64,000 nucleotides of DNA, from assembly GCA_949752745.1 (NCBI GenBank), contig OX457033.1, positions 16,660,156 to 16,724,155 of the forward strand, written 5' to 3'. Source of the DNA: Protula sp. h YS-2021. Lineage: Eukaryota > Annelida > Polychaeta > Sabellida > Serpulidae. Position 1 is the stretch's first letter. Each line of letters begins with the position of its first letter. Positions 34,935-48,158 of this stretch are shown in pieces. A program made the translations under genes and the position numbers. Below the pieces are notes generated by a model. The model was not told the origin of the DNA. It ran no database searches and saw nothing but the letters and a program-made list of their open reading frames with translations.

Positions 34935-36161
34935 ACAAAAAGTACAAGTAGTAGACGTGATTGAACCAGTTCTTCAGATTAATGTGAACTGCATTCATTT
35001 TAAGTCACTAGAACTAAATCATTGCACGCCATTTAGTTATTGTTGTCGTGATCATTTATCACAAGTGTATTATTCGAAATCATTGAAGTGTTTTTCTGCA
35101 TTTGAAAATTATATAAAGTAGTCAGTAAAAATTCTACCTACTTTCTTGAATATCCAGCCTGGCCTTCCCTACATAGTTAATAAATATATTTTTATACACA
35201 TTCAGTGGTTTTGCTTTTTCAACCATGGCGATGCTTGGATCAATGCCATCCAAATTTACGTAACCATTTTTAGCCAGCTGTAATGTACACAAGTAAATAA
35301 AAGATTTAAGTCAGCTTTATGTTTTTGTTTAATTAACATCGAAGATAAAAGTAATTTTAGTGTCTCAATAAGAGTTTTTTAATTTCAACAACCTAAAATG
35401 CAATCTCTTTGTTTCATTCATTTCACAATGTACTCGTATAGCTATTACCTTTAAGCCAAAGAGACCGGTACCAATACCAATCTCTAAGATTTTGGCATCT
35501 GGATTTTTAACCACAGTTTTTACATGGGATACGAGCATCTCAGGACCATGATAAAGCTGCTGCACAGAATTCATATCCTGAAGTAACCATGTCAACACAT
35601 ACTTAGATTAGCTCATGTATACATAGATATCATGCATATGCTCTAAAACTTCAGATAATTTTCCGTTCTTTGGTATAAATATTGAGGCGCATTTTCACTG
35701 TCCACATACTGCCTTCTTCCATAGACGTTTCAAACTCTTCTATGTATACAAAATGTTTTATATAGTTACATAAACAGATGTTATAAGTTATTGGATGAAA
35801 CATTATACTAATATTTTTTTTAGATTGCACTCTATAAGATTTATTTCATTTAGTGTTACAGTGAATTTGAATTGACCGAGAAAGTCACAAAGGGCTTTCC
35901 TTTTGCAGGGCCAAATATACCAATGCCGTGCTTTGTTGTGACGACATAACTTTCTTTCAAAGTCTGCAAAAGTTGTGTCTTAATATGGAAAAGCATTGTA
36001 AGAAGTTATTGGCAGCCCTGTATTACAAGAGAAATAATAATGTTAAGTACCTTATCATATTCATCAGCCCAAGCTTTGTAGATATCTTGTACATCTTGTG
36101 GTGTATTATGCGGATCTGTTACTTTGTAAACAATCGGTAAATATGTGTATTTCTCATCCAT
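34145..36161 (-). CDS. METTL27-like SAM-dependent methyltransferase B, five exons
   Basis: Exons on the minus strand are 36161-36051, 35577-35449, 35277-35142, 34814-34722 and 34329-34145 (654 nt, 217 aa). Intron positions and phases equal those of gene A, so the two are tandem paralogues. Motif I is ILEIGIGTG (67-75) and motif II is LDGIDP. NTYDAIVGSGVYVPGHVSW, ELQRITKPG and GVIIIASSERY are the family segments. The start MDEKYTYLPIVYKVTDP is a little longer than in gene A. All exons are open and key residues are kept, so it looks functional. Introns 3 and 4 are short, and an (AT)n run lies in intron 3. The last exon exists in a second copy 2,079 bp downstream. The substrate is unknown. Confidence 0.85.
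34879..34933. repeat. (AT)n microsatellite
   Basis: AT dinucleotide run in intron 3 of METTL27-like gene B. Confidence 0.95.
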
Positions 36162-36646
36162 TATGTTGCGTGGGATATTCTTCTATTAAAGCACAACACG
36201 TTTGACTCTTTATCGATTTATTATTCAAATAAATTGTAGTTGTGTTTTAAAGCAGTAGTTGTTACACTTCAAGCATCGTCAAGGAGATACTATGTGTACC
36301 TAATTATGTATACCTTTTGCGGAGACTTGTTGAAACCTTGAATAGATAAAAATTCTTGTGCATTTGTGTGTGACAGTGCTATGGGTATTTGCATAGCGTG
36401 GTTATGTATATGCAGTTGGCATTCAAAACAAAATATAGATATGCAATTAAGAAGCTAGTACACTAGTAAGTCAACTTAAAGTGTCATATCTGTCAAATAT
36501 GGTAAATAAAATCATTAGAAACGCTGTGTCTTGCTCCCATTGTTCCAAACTCCTCTTTTCCCTTTTCTTCTGAAGCATTTATATAAAGTGAATATAAAAG
36601 TATGATGAATATAAAAAAGTCTTGCAGGACACAAAGTTGACATAGT

Positions 36647-36647
<1 letters not shown>

Positions 36648-36742
<95 letters not shown>
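36648..36742. repeat. (AT)n microsatellite
   Basis: About 46 AT units, some 0.5 kb upstream of METTL27-like gene B. Frames across it (YIYIYI) are artefacts. Confidence 0.95.
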
Positions 36743-36743
<1 letters not shown>

Positions 36744-36749
36744 CTGTTT

Positions 36750-39700
36750 TTGTCGAATTTGGGAGGGAGATTTAGATTCACCACAATGCATACATCAGAA
36801 GTACATCTACTATTTCTATATATCTCTATGTGTATGACTTGACCTGTTGGCCCTGCTTTACCCAGACTTCGACAAGTTCCTCTGTTATTTGTTCCTTCTG
36901 CCGTTCTCATTGGACTTTTTAAATTGTAGGGTTATGCACAAAACGATTCTGAGAAAATTTAAAATCTAATTTTAGATATGCACTTGCGATATATGCGGCT
37001 TATTCCAGGCAGCAAAAATGAAGGTCAACTACTTTAGAGTAGTTCAGCTTTTAGCTTTTAACCGTTGATTTATATGTGCCGATTTAACAGCTGAGATATA
37101 GAACGACTTACACTATTTTGCAATAAGCGTTTTGGCGTAAAAGTTACTTGCATTTAACATTGGTTAAATGTGCACAAAAGGCACAATGATTAAACATCGT
37201 ACAAAAACATATATTGTTTTTGGGCAAAATATTGTCACTTACATTCACCCTCAAATGATGTCCTTTGATTTTTGCACATTAAGAAAATCATCTGTCAAAA
37301 TTTTTGTGATGAGCAATAACCCAGTTTTGACACGTTAATTATAAGTAGAACAAAGGTCGCGATAGTATCAAAAGTTGATAACGTCGCTCAAGAGTTGAGA
37401 AGTCGTGCTTGAGTATGAAATGCTGCAACAGGTCGTGGTAAAGTTAGCACAAAATGAAGCATTTTTGAAATTACAGAGCCGTTATTATCATTTAATCCTA
37501 ATCAAATGGAACAATGTATTATTAAAAAGCTAGTGTTGTACGTCATTAGTGGTGTATTAATTTTAATTAAAAATTTTATTAAGTCTAATCTAATATGACT
37601 CAGTCTTCCCGCCTACAAATTACTTCTAATTCGCATAGGTCTTTGAGTAATTAAGGAGTTGCTTAGGATCCGATACTCAAGAAGAAATATGTGACTTCGT
37701 GTCCAGGTTGTTTGACGATTTTCGTCCCTGATAATTACATGAGGACTTTATTGCAGACCTAAACATATTCAAATGATGCAAGAAAACACATTCGATTGAT
37801 ACGAAGCACTACCAGCATAGCGAATATGTTTTTGGTCAAAGTTGAAAGGGTACAACTTTAAAAAAATCTTTAAGCAATAATTCTAAGTAGTAAATTTGCA
37901 ATCTTCTCTTTGGAAGCGTGAAGTTCATCAGTCTTTTTTTGCAGAATTTGGAGGAAGGTTTGTTTTGAACCCTGACCGTCCTCTTTAGATCCACCTCAGT
38001 GCATAAATCTGAAGTACATTTATTCCTGAGGCTCTTTACGCGTTAATATTTAATTTATAATTATAATTATTCCTCATCCATCTTTGTAAATGAAAAAGCT
38101 TTAAGACAATTCAGTAAATTTCTCTGGACAAAAGGCTGCAATTTAATGTCATTTGCTAACGAAACAAGAGGGAAAACAGGTCTTCTTTAACCTTGTTTAG
38201 CCACGGATGGTTTATTTCCTAATACAACGCCCTTGTCATTTTTGGAGAGTAACGGGTATCTCAGTTGGCCAGAGCTTTTTTCTAGTAATCCCAATGTTCC
38301 TGGATCAAATCTGGACAGGGTTGGTAAACATGGCATTCCCTATAGCTCTGATCAACTCAGCTAGGGGAATATAAGGGGTTACATGGCCTATCAAGGAATT
38401 CAAAATTATTGCTAATCTTTGACCACCCTTAAAATTGAAACTAAATTATCTGTTCTCAATATTTTTTTTGCTGTGCTATGTATATTTTGACGACTTATAA
38501 AAACCTTTATTTAAATGCTACCGCTTCAAGAATGAAGTTTTTTCTTTATTTTAAATTAATTAATTGCAATCAATATTTTTTTTAGCTTTTGTGTTTTAAA
38601 GGGTCCGTTTAAACCTGATACTTTTTTATTATGGACGTAATGTGGGGTGTTACTCCTGCCTCAAATTAGATCGTAGTTATAGGACTAAATCCAATAACAC
38701 GTAGGAGAAACTCATTTACCAAAAAGTCATCTTAGATTTGATATATGCACCGAGGAATCCTAATTATTTCGTTGAGATGACAGAAGTCATTGTTTATGGT
38801 ATCCTTGTATCTACGAAAGATCAGAATCCTGTATTGGAGTAATGCTACGCGCATTGAAAATTGTTGTTTGTTTTGCAGTAGCTTGTTTAATCTTTGCATC
38901 GAGCTCTTTAGTAAGAAATATAATACATTGTCGTTCCATTTCATGAAGTTTTCTGAACGATGGTTTTACACACAGTGTAATGATTTTTTAATCGGTCCTA
39001 TGAAAATAAATGCAGTATATCTAAAATTCATTGTCACAAATATAAAGATCTCACTTGGTTTTTTATACTTTATATTTTACATACAAAACGTTTTACAAAG
39101 TTTTTCAAATTTTTTTATTGAATAGTATTTACTGTCGCTGTGCCGCTTGTTTATGCGTTATTGAGCCATTAAAGCCGTTCTAGCATCATCTGATTGATAA
39201 ATTGCTGGATAGTGACGGCAGTTGTAAGTGGTCAGCGAAGAAGATTGGGCAACCCTTAGGATTAATTAAGTGTATTGTGCAACGCCTGAATGGAAAGCAA
39301 AACAAAGGTGCACTTCCACATCACATCACTCAGCACAGGAACGAATTGACTTTGACTTAATCTCCAGCACATTTTAAAATCTTGCTTTATTATCATGACT
39401 AAAAGAATGTATAATATTCAACAAATAATCTCATTATAACGTCCTAAATTTTACTAAAAGTTTAGACTAACTGTTTGTCTCAAATATTCACATGCTAGTA
39501 GGAGGTTTACGACCATTAGCCACAACTCATTGCCCTGTTAAAGTCGCGCTTCAGACCTGGGTTATAGTCTACAGAATATCTCAGCGCGTTAAAACAGTCT
39601 AGTTTGCAGTTCATGACCATTAAACTTTGTTGGCAATGGCACAAATGTAGGTTCATAAACACTAAATGAATGAGCTTTAGAAGTGAAGTGATGAACACAG

Positions 39701-40800
39701 GAAAAGTGAATAGACAGGCCAGAACGTGAAGCATAAAATCTCTTTCAGACTCTCAAGAGGGAACCTAAAAAACTCAAACACATTAAATTTGATTTGCTCG
39801 TTTGGTTGTACAACTTATCCTAAGCTTGTAAAATTGTGAACTAATTAAATGCTCCGTATCTGTTAAAAAAGTCAATATCTGCTAATTCTTAGCATATTTC
39901 TATAAATATATTTGGGTATTCTTGACCAATAAAATGCAATAGTCGGATCCACTATAAAATTATTTGACGTGTTGGTCTGTTTTATAGTTATGTTCAGGAG
40001 CATGTAAAACCACCAGATGGTCTCAGGGATTTATTATGTTCATTGTAAACTCCAAATAAAACAGTACTATGAGAACTGAGTTATCGTCATCATGTTTATT
40101 CAGTGTAATCTCTTAGTTGTTAAGTTATATCTGACAATGGTAGTGCTGCATAAATCTCTGCCAATTATGTTTTTAATGAGCTTTTAGAATTAACCAAAAA
40201 GGTTTTAGTTTATATATTTATGCCTTATCTTTGCATTGTTACTGTCATTTATAATTGAATACCTCTAAATTATGCCATATTTGTTTGTGGTCATATAACA
40301 CAGTAGCACCTGTATTTTGGACTGGAAAATATCTCGTGCATACTAATTAGAAACGTGCTGAAATGTACTTAATTCTGTTAAAGCACCAAGTTGATATTGC
40401 CAATATTGTTTAGTATTATGGTCATGTTTTAAAAAGATTATGATGGTACATGAAAAGATTATGTTATTTGTATTTCATAATATAAAATAATAAAAGGATA
40501 AAGAAAAACTTGTGACGTTTTAACAAGTAAAAAATTTATCCGACTCGTAAGGTAAAATATATGCAATAACTTCTGTACATCAATGATATTCAGTCATTGA
40601 GATTACCTGATTTTATTTGATTTTTACAGCAACTTTTACCATAGAAAATCTCTTCAAAGTGTAATTATGCCTTGTGACATTATATATTAAACACGCCTTT
40701 TATTTTGGAATTTCATAATTTCATTAAATTGGTTGATAGTTTTGAAGCGGTATGTGAATATACAGTGATTTACTTGTGTTGTATGTTTTTTACTCAGATG
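36750..40800. other. Long AT-rich gene-poor stretch
   Basis: No convincing coding exon was seen. A block at 36755-36815 ('gaatttgggagggagattta...', 'tcagaagtacat') resembles one at 37945-38025 ('gaatttggaggaaggttt...', 'tctgaagtacat'), suggesting an interspersed repeat. The open frame 38790-39125 is AT-rich and hydrophobic by composition only. Confidence 0.4.
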
Positions 40801-40925
40801 CGCAAAAATTTTTATTGTTACATGACCTGGGAAAAATACTGTAACCGTGTTGGTCCAAGATCAATAATTTTTCAATGTTGACTGGAACGCAGAAAAACTA
40901 TAAACATTGCATTTATTGGTAATAT
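40800..40925 (+). pseudogene. Possible third remnant of laccase intron 12
   Basis: 'acatgacctggg.aaaa', 'gatcaataattttt' and 'caatgttgactgg' follow in the same order and spacing as 17950-18015 in laccase intron 12. No exon sequence survives around it. Weak support for another decayed copy of the laccase locus. Confidence 0.35.
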
Positions 40926-42089
40926 AATAGGTCTTTTAAACAAAGTACATATTAACTTATTTCCAATCAACATGCAGATAAAAATATTGATCTAAAGGTT
41001 AACATTTTCTTACTGGACAATTGGACTTCATGTTGACTAAGAATAAGTCAATATCTGTTAATTTGTGTCTTATATAAGGCCCTCTCGACCTCTTTTGTAT
41101 GATCCTGTTGTCGATTACCAAGAAATAACACCTCTTCTGGTTAATCTCAACAGTGATCTTAATTCGGAGGTACTAATGCACATTACTTGACACCAGTTAT
41201 ATTCACATCCAGTTTACAACAAACAATAATCGTAAAAAATTGAGTTATTTGGCGAGCATATTTATAATATATATATATATATATATAAAATATACGCGAA
41301 ATGTAACGCATATCACGAACTACACAGATACTTCAGATAGCTGGGCTTTGTTATCGAAAATAGCATCATTTGATGCCGTTCTCATTCTTTTGAAGTATTT
41401 TAGTGGAAAGAAATACGTTGACCCGAGCTTACAGACACTGTGATCGGGGAAATTTTTACGTAGCCAAGTTTCAGTTGCATCAGTTGGAAAACACTTGGAG
41501 ACATTGATTGACAATTTTCTTTGTGCATTCTTTGGATAACCAAGTTGATTTGTTTGTTTGTTTGTGTTTTTTATCACTTCAATGGCGATCAAACGGCTGA
41601 CGCTTGTATTTACATAAAGCCAATTCCAATTAACTTTCCTAAAAAAAATTATTGATCGAGCTAATTAAGAAACGTCGGCAGGTCTAAATTAACACTTGGT
41701 GACTGGAAGACGTTCAATGAATATTGAAGTTGCATAGAGCCAATGGGTGGGATCTATTTTTCTCTTGACTGGTCTGTCATTTTGTCTTTACTACTACTCT
41801 AGCCATATTGGCCTTAGGATCACAACATTTATGACATTTCATCTGAAGTTGTGCGCGTCACTTTTTGTTTTCGCTTTTGTTTTCATTTTCATAATCAAAA
41901 TGCGAGAAACAAAAAAGAGTGATTACCAATAGCAAAGCATGACGGCTACAGCAGCATTGGAACAAGCATTTGTCATCACCCACATTGCGCATTGCACAAA
42001 TGGTGTGTGTTTTTATTTGCTACACGCTAAATACACTGAGCATAGCAACAGGCTTGTATTGGTTTTGTAAGAACGAAGCGCGGATGAAC

Positions 42090-42440
42090 AATCTTCCCTG
42101 GTAATTAGGCCCCAACCGTTCGGATTGGGGCCTATAGGTTTGGGGTGTCCGTCCGTCTGTTCGTCTGTCAGTCTGTCCGGCATCGCTTTTTTGTACACGC
42201 CATATCTCCGGTTCTATTGGTCGTAGAACATTGAGAATGGGCTCATATGAAAGGACTCGACCTGTAGCTGTCCCTTTTGGTACATTTGGTCAGATTTAGT
42301 CATCCGGAAGTGGTCAAGAATTGACTTTATACCCCTTTGAATTTTGGGGCGGCTGGAGCCTGCTCGTGTTTCACAAATACTTACTTGTTTTAAATGCACT
42401 GAATGTTCATGTAAATTATCAGCTTCAGTTACGCACAATT
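42090..42440. repeat. Interspersed repeat with perfect hairpin and (GTCY)n tract
   Basis: A perfect 10-bp stem taggccccaa / ttggggccta (42107-42136) precedes 'gtccgtccgtctgttcgtctgtc' repeats and 'acgccatatctccgg'. It looks like the end of a dispersed element of unknown class. No coding capacity. Confidence 0.45.
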
Positions 42441-43139
42441 CTTGATGAGGGTCGGGGTAGTGGAGGGGGATGCCGTTTCATATTGTAAATAGCATAGCTG
42501 TTTTTGTTTCTAGACAGGTTTCAAACTGGCAAAAAAGTTTCTTATAAAGGTTTCGGGATCTAAAAAACGTCGGCTTTGCTGCAAAAGAAAAACACACAAA
42601 ATCAGGTTGAAAAGTTTTTTAAATGTGATTTTTAAAAGTGATTTTAAAATATTATTTTTTGACCGATGCGTTTAATATATCGCCTTTGAGAAATAGGTTA
42701 GCGTTTAGAATTTTAGCTATCAGCTTCTTATCACAAAGCTCATTTTAGAATAAGTCTCACCATTTTTAACACTTGACAAGTCTTTGACTTGGTCAAGGTT
42801 TATATGAATTTGTGAGAGCAGCCGTTAAGCTATTTTTTGTTAACAGTAAAAATTCATTTTCTTGTCTCAGCTTCTTCTCTGACACTATGGGCCCTAGGAC
42901 CACAAAACTTTGTACTTATGTAGGACTTGATCTGAGGTGTGCATCCCACCTTTTTTGGTCAAACGCCATGCGAACACAGCTGATTTTAGAATAAATAAAT
43001 GCAGTGCATTTAAAAGCAAAGTAACGGTTGAGCAAAACAGCACAGCTTATGGGCGTTACGCGAGCTCTGCTTGCGAAGAGAAAAAGTGCTAGTCTGTTCA
43101 ATCACTAAAGCAGTTGAGCCAACATAACCAAGCAGGTGA

Positions 43140-43325
43140 ACCTTATAAGCCGCATACGCGCTGCGCCATAAGCTCTCTACTTAGTTGTATTATAGGCTAT
43201 ACGGCTTGTAAAAAAACTCAGGTTGTTCAAGAAATAATAAGCCGTTCAAAGAAATATTTGTAACTTTTAATGTTTGCCAAGTGTTGAAGAGTTCGCTTGC
43301 GAAATTCGGTTCTAGTTATTCAGTT
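43140..43325. repeat. Dispersed repeat, copy 2
   Basis: Matches 1680-1860 in order and spacing: 'ttataagccgcat', 'acttagttgtat', 'ttcaagaaataa', 'tgccaagtgtt', 'gttcgcttgcgaaattcgg', 'tctagttatt'. Confidence 0.6.
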
Positions 43326-44474
43326 CACTTATTTTCGCAGGCTTAAAGCTATGTTGTTTGATAGCATTTCTTGAGTTACACAAAGTGTTTAGTAAAATCA
43401 TTTTATTTCTTGGTTCTAAAAAGTTTATTTCAAGTGCATTAAGTGCTGTCACAAATATTTGTAATACCTAAATAATAACAAGATTTTCAGCATTGTACTT
43501 AAGTAATGCTATTTTCAGTAATATTAAGCGGTACTCAATAGACTGTATTTCTTTCTAATAAAAGTCATTTTTCAAAAACTAAAAGACAGAGCGTAAAGGT
43601 TTTGACTAAAGTTTTAAGAACATTCCTTAATATTGTTTAGTTTTATTGGTTTGATTCTGAAATGAATTGCATTTTCTGTCACAGCACTCGTCTCGTTGTT
43701 GTCCAGTAGCCAACCTCTACGTCGGTTCGGTCTGTTGTGCATTCCGCGTAAAAAGTCCTCAGGAAAAATAGAGCAGCATCTTTTTAAAAAAAAATCTATG
43801 CGTTTTGTGTTGATAGATGACAGGTTAAAATAAAAAAAAAATGGCACACGTCATACAATACAATACTACGCCACATTCATTATACAACACACAGCGCCAC
43901 CTATTGAGTAAATAATTCTTAGCTTAAACTTAAAATAAGTTCAAGATTATTTCTGGAGTTTTTCACAGTACCGGTACAGTTCAAATTAAAATAGTATTTT
44001 GTTCACAAGTAAAAACAATAACAGAAAGGAATTTTTCATTGGACAATGCTATTTTCAATCCTACCTTCTGATTGGACATCCAGTGACAGAAATGACACCG
44101 CGTTGTTTTGCTCCAGTATTTGCATTAAGAACAGACAGACTCAAACAAAACACGACAAAAAAACCAAAAGTAAGGGTTAAAGTCAAAGCTTTCACCTCGA
44201 AAAGCTGTGTGCAACTTTCATATTCCCACGGCATAACATTGATAAGTTTTTATTTATTTATTTTTTGATTACGTCTGCATTACATCGAAAAGGCTACTAA
44301 TGTACGAACCATACTAAGGAGTTCTTTTTAGTCAGTTCACTTTGAGACTTTATGCCATCTGCCAGACCGCCCACTGAATGCTAAATATGTGACGCTTATT
44401 TATTCCTAATTTTATTCTTCCTGTTTTAGCATTGGTGCTTTAACCTATAGAGAATTTAAAGTTTGTTTGTTTCC

Positions 44475-44595
<121 letters not shown>

Positions 44596-44734
44596 ATTGA
44601 AATATTGATTCACTTATATTTCCATATTTCTGATTTGCAAGGTCGGACACACGGTTTACTCGGGGGTTCATTGGAGGGGTGGGGGAAGGTAATGCAGTAT
44701 TTTGACAGGTAGATTGCGTAGAGTGTTTACGTTT

Positions 44735-44840
44735 GAATGTTAGCCAATAGCTGTGTAGAACTGACAGAAGCTTACGTCACGTGGTCTGAATGTTAGCCAA
44801 TGGCTGTGTAGAACTGACAGAAGTTTACGTCACGTGGTCT
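44735..44840 (+). promoter_or_regulatory. Two 53-bp direct repeats with CCAAT and CRE/E-box-like motifs
   Basis: Units 44735-44787 and 44788-44840 differ at only a couple of bases. Each carries AGCCAAT and, 27 bp later, TTACGTCACGTGG, a merged CRE-like (ACGTCA) and E-box (CACGTG) site. Such spacing in tandem resembles an upstream promoter or enhancer module. No gene downstream was recognised, so a regulatory role is inference. Confidence 0.4.
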
Positions 44841-46470
44841 GTCAAAGCCTTAGAAATTGATAAGTAAAATGAAGTTGTTTAAGAGCATGTCGCAAATTGC
44901 TCTCTGGCCTTCCACAGTTACGAGGAAGCCAAAAGTGCTTATATTATACGCTTGTAGAAATTACAACTATGATAACGACCACTATCGATCGATCTATATT
45001 TTTTCAAAACGTTTCTCTACATTATTTGTTATTCATGTACCCCGTATCCCATCCTATACTTTTATGGCGTTGTGAGTAGAGCAGAGTTGATTCGCTGGGA
45101 ATAAATAAAATATATATGTATTTTTGTCTTAAATCTTAGCCTCTTTATGCAGTCCCTGGCGCTTCGTGAATAAATCATTAGGAATATATCCATTCCATAG
45201 CAACAAGGAACATTAGCCAATGAGCTGCTTGTATCTGTGTAATGCAGTTATTCTTTTTGTAATTACGTCTGTTCTGAATTCGGAGAAACAAGCAGACGTT
45301 TTTGCATGCTTTATTTCCAAAGTTCTGTAAAAGCATTTTCAAACAATATGAGAAAGGGTTAACAAGTCATAATGGAAATAAGAAAAGGAACCCTTTCTAA
45401 ATCTTTTCAAACCCGTAAAGTATAATGAAGTGCCACACCTCCACTCTCCCAGACCCCCTCCTCTGGCCTTCTCTCGCCCAGTCCAGCGTAGTCTGTCCGT
45501 CTTTCTTTTTTTAAGGAGTATGGGTAACACTGAGAGAGACTGGGTGAAAGGTTAACTTCTGGGTGTCCCACAATGAGTACCTACAATGCCGTACACTTTG
45601 CAGATTGTAGTATATTAAAGCTTAATAACGTGTCGGGTAAGGTGAAGGGGCGGGGTGAGGCGGGGGGCGGGGGGTAATGTTAATAGGGTATCATATGAGG
45701 GAGAAGGGAAACTGAGAAAAGCACGAATAAAGTTAATTTAACAAAATTAGAAAGAAAAAAAACAAGTTTCGTGATTGCAGAATATAAACCTTCTGATTAA
45801 ATCTGAAATTGGTTGAATAAATCCAGCTTTTTCAGATATTTAAGATAAAGCTGTAAGTGCCACTGAAATATCGCATTTCCAGTCAATGCTTAACAACGGT
45901 TATTGAGGAAATTTACAGAAACACTTGATTTTGCGCTCAGAAATGTTAAAATGAGAATCTCTAACTTGCAACTTTTGTTGTTTTCTTTCATGTTTTTTTT
46001 TCATTGTTTTATTTTTAGCTATTACTTTGTTTGTTTGCTTGTTTTTTTTTTTGTTAATTGTAGGAATTATCTGGCGCTTCCCATAACCGGCATGTAAAGG
46101 CAGTTAAAGGATGTTCTGTTTTCAAATAAATTCGCAATAAACATTATGGGATTTTCGTATTACATTTGCCTGTTTCCACTTACAGACTGCAACAAAGTGA
46201 TTAAAATGTGAACGTTATTGAAATGTTTTATGACACCGTGTGTTGCTTGAGATTTAAATGATTTAATTATCTTCCGCCCCCCTTCCCCCCATTCCCCCCA
46301 TCAACCCCCTCCCCCCCCCCCCCCCCCCGCCGACTCCTCACTCCCCAGGACTCATAATTGATTGAGAAAGCTCAAAATCGATTCTACGACAAAAAGCGAG
46401 TGTGTTTACTTACAGTTTATATCCCCGACATGTCTCAGTTTTTGTTTGTTTTTTACATCAATTAAATAGA
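44841..46470. other. Stretch without recognised genes
   Basis: Short open frames only. A third AGCCAAT occurs near 45212. G-rich (45640-45675) and C-rich (46275-46330) homopolymer tracts are present. Confidence 0.4.
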
Positions 46471-46474
46471 GGTA

Positions 46475-47162
46475 CAGTGAAACCCCGCTATTAGGGACAA
46501 AAAGTGACTGAATAATTTTGTCCCTAATGGTGGGGTGTCCCTAATTCGAGGTCCTGTTCCTTTGAGTTCTATCTGAGTATTGAAAGTTTTGATTATTTTA
46601 ACTTTAAAAGATAGCGAAAATTCGCTCCGTTTTCTTTTCACACTACTCATATTCAGACGTAACACGTATTATAAATAGCAGTTTGTTTTACTATTAACTG
46701 AGTATAAAGACAATGAATACTTGCTCCTTTATACACATTTTAAAAGACGGAGCACAGTCATAGGGATTAGTCGTATAAAGTTTCTCTCTTAAGCACACAT
46801 GTTTTGTATATGTCCTATTGTCTTTACATGCATTGTGTTCAATATAATGTACTTAATACCCACAGATAACAATAGCGAAAAAAAAAACAAACAATACCGA
46901 GTAACAAGCTGATAGGGGCTGGTTTACATAACGTACAAAATATAGACAGCAACTTGACTGTCCACAAAATAGGGGTTGTTTTAAATGTGTAACCGTACTT
47001 ACGGGATAAAAAGAGTGTCCCTAGTTCTGAATAGAGGGGTGTCCACAATAGAGGGGTCTAGATATAACAGAACTCTATGGCGTTTTAAAACAGACTGAGA
47101 AATGCTGTCCATAATTCAGGGGTGTCCATAATAGAGGGGTGTCCATATCCGGGGTTTTACTG
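46475..47162. mobile_element. Pogo/Tigger-like non-autonomous element (688 bp)
   Basis: The ends CAGTGAAACCCCG (46475) and CGGGGTTTTACTG (ending 47162) are inverted repeats with one mismatch in 13, and TA flanks both. Subterminal 'gtgtccctaat', 'gtgtccataatagaggggtg' motifs are repeated near both ends. This is typical of pogo-like elements. No transposase remnant was recognised inside. Confidence 0.75.
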
Positions 47163-47164
47163 TA

Positions 47165-48114
47165 TATGTCTGGTTTCTTGCAGCAAACATGGTCTTTGCC
47201 GATAACAAGGAAAACATCTTCTTTATGCATGAGCCTTGTAATAGTACTTCCGGTTTTGTTCCCCGTGCAATTACGCAAACCATTTCATCTTTTTTAGGAC
47301 GACGGTTGGAGGGAAAAGGGGTGGGGGGGGATCTCACCATCTTTCCGATTTCCTTATTTGATTTATAAGATTCGGAGACCAGTCTTAATTCCCATTTTTT
47401 TTTCATTAGGATAAGCGCAATGAGACTGAATAAAAGAATGGAAATAGCTAGGGTGCTTCTGACATACTGAGTTCGAGACTTCCAGTGCTACTCAAAATAA
47501 AACCTATGCTAAATAAGCGTAATGACCTGACTAGACTCTTAATATATATCATGTTTCACTGTCTAATTAGTCATTTATTTCAGGATCTCGAAGTAATGAT
47601 GTAGCAGAAACCCATTCTCTTGACAAAATATATCAGAGCACGGTGACACAGTCGAATTTGATTTTATATTTTAATTTATGCAAGGTAGCATTGAATTGAA
47701 TTAATTTATAATATTTGCTTGTGTAGAAACGGCCAACCATTTAGCATTGGTAAAATTAGTGTTTATAAAAAACCAGCCCCACCACTATTCTGGGTTTGTA
47801 CGTAAAAGCTAAATATTTTTATTATTCTCTCACGAAGCTGTGCAACAAAACTGGTGTAACTGTCAGCAGTTTTGTTTGCTGGATCAAATAGCTGCTCAAA
47901 ACAGCTGCTCATACAATTCTAATAACAAATTTAATAAAACCAACACATTGACATTGGGGTTATCCATAATCTACGTACGCACGGTAGGGGGATGGGGGAG
48001 GGGGAGGGGCGTGAGGGGGAGGGGGAGGAGTCTGGAGACGGAGCAGAATTATGAATTTGCGCAGGCTAATGGTACAGAGAATGGGTGAAGTCACAATCTG
48101 TGTACTGTGGAGAG

Positions 48115-48158
<44 letters not shown>

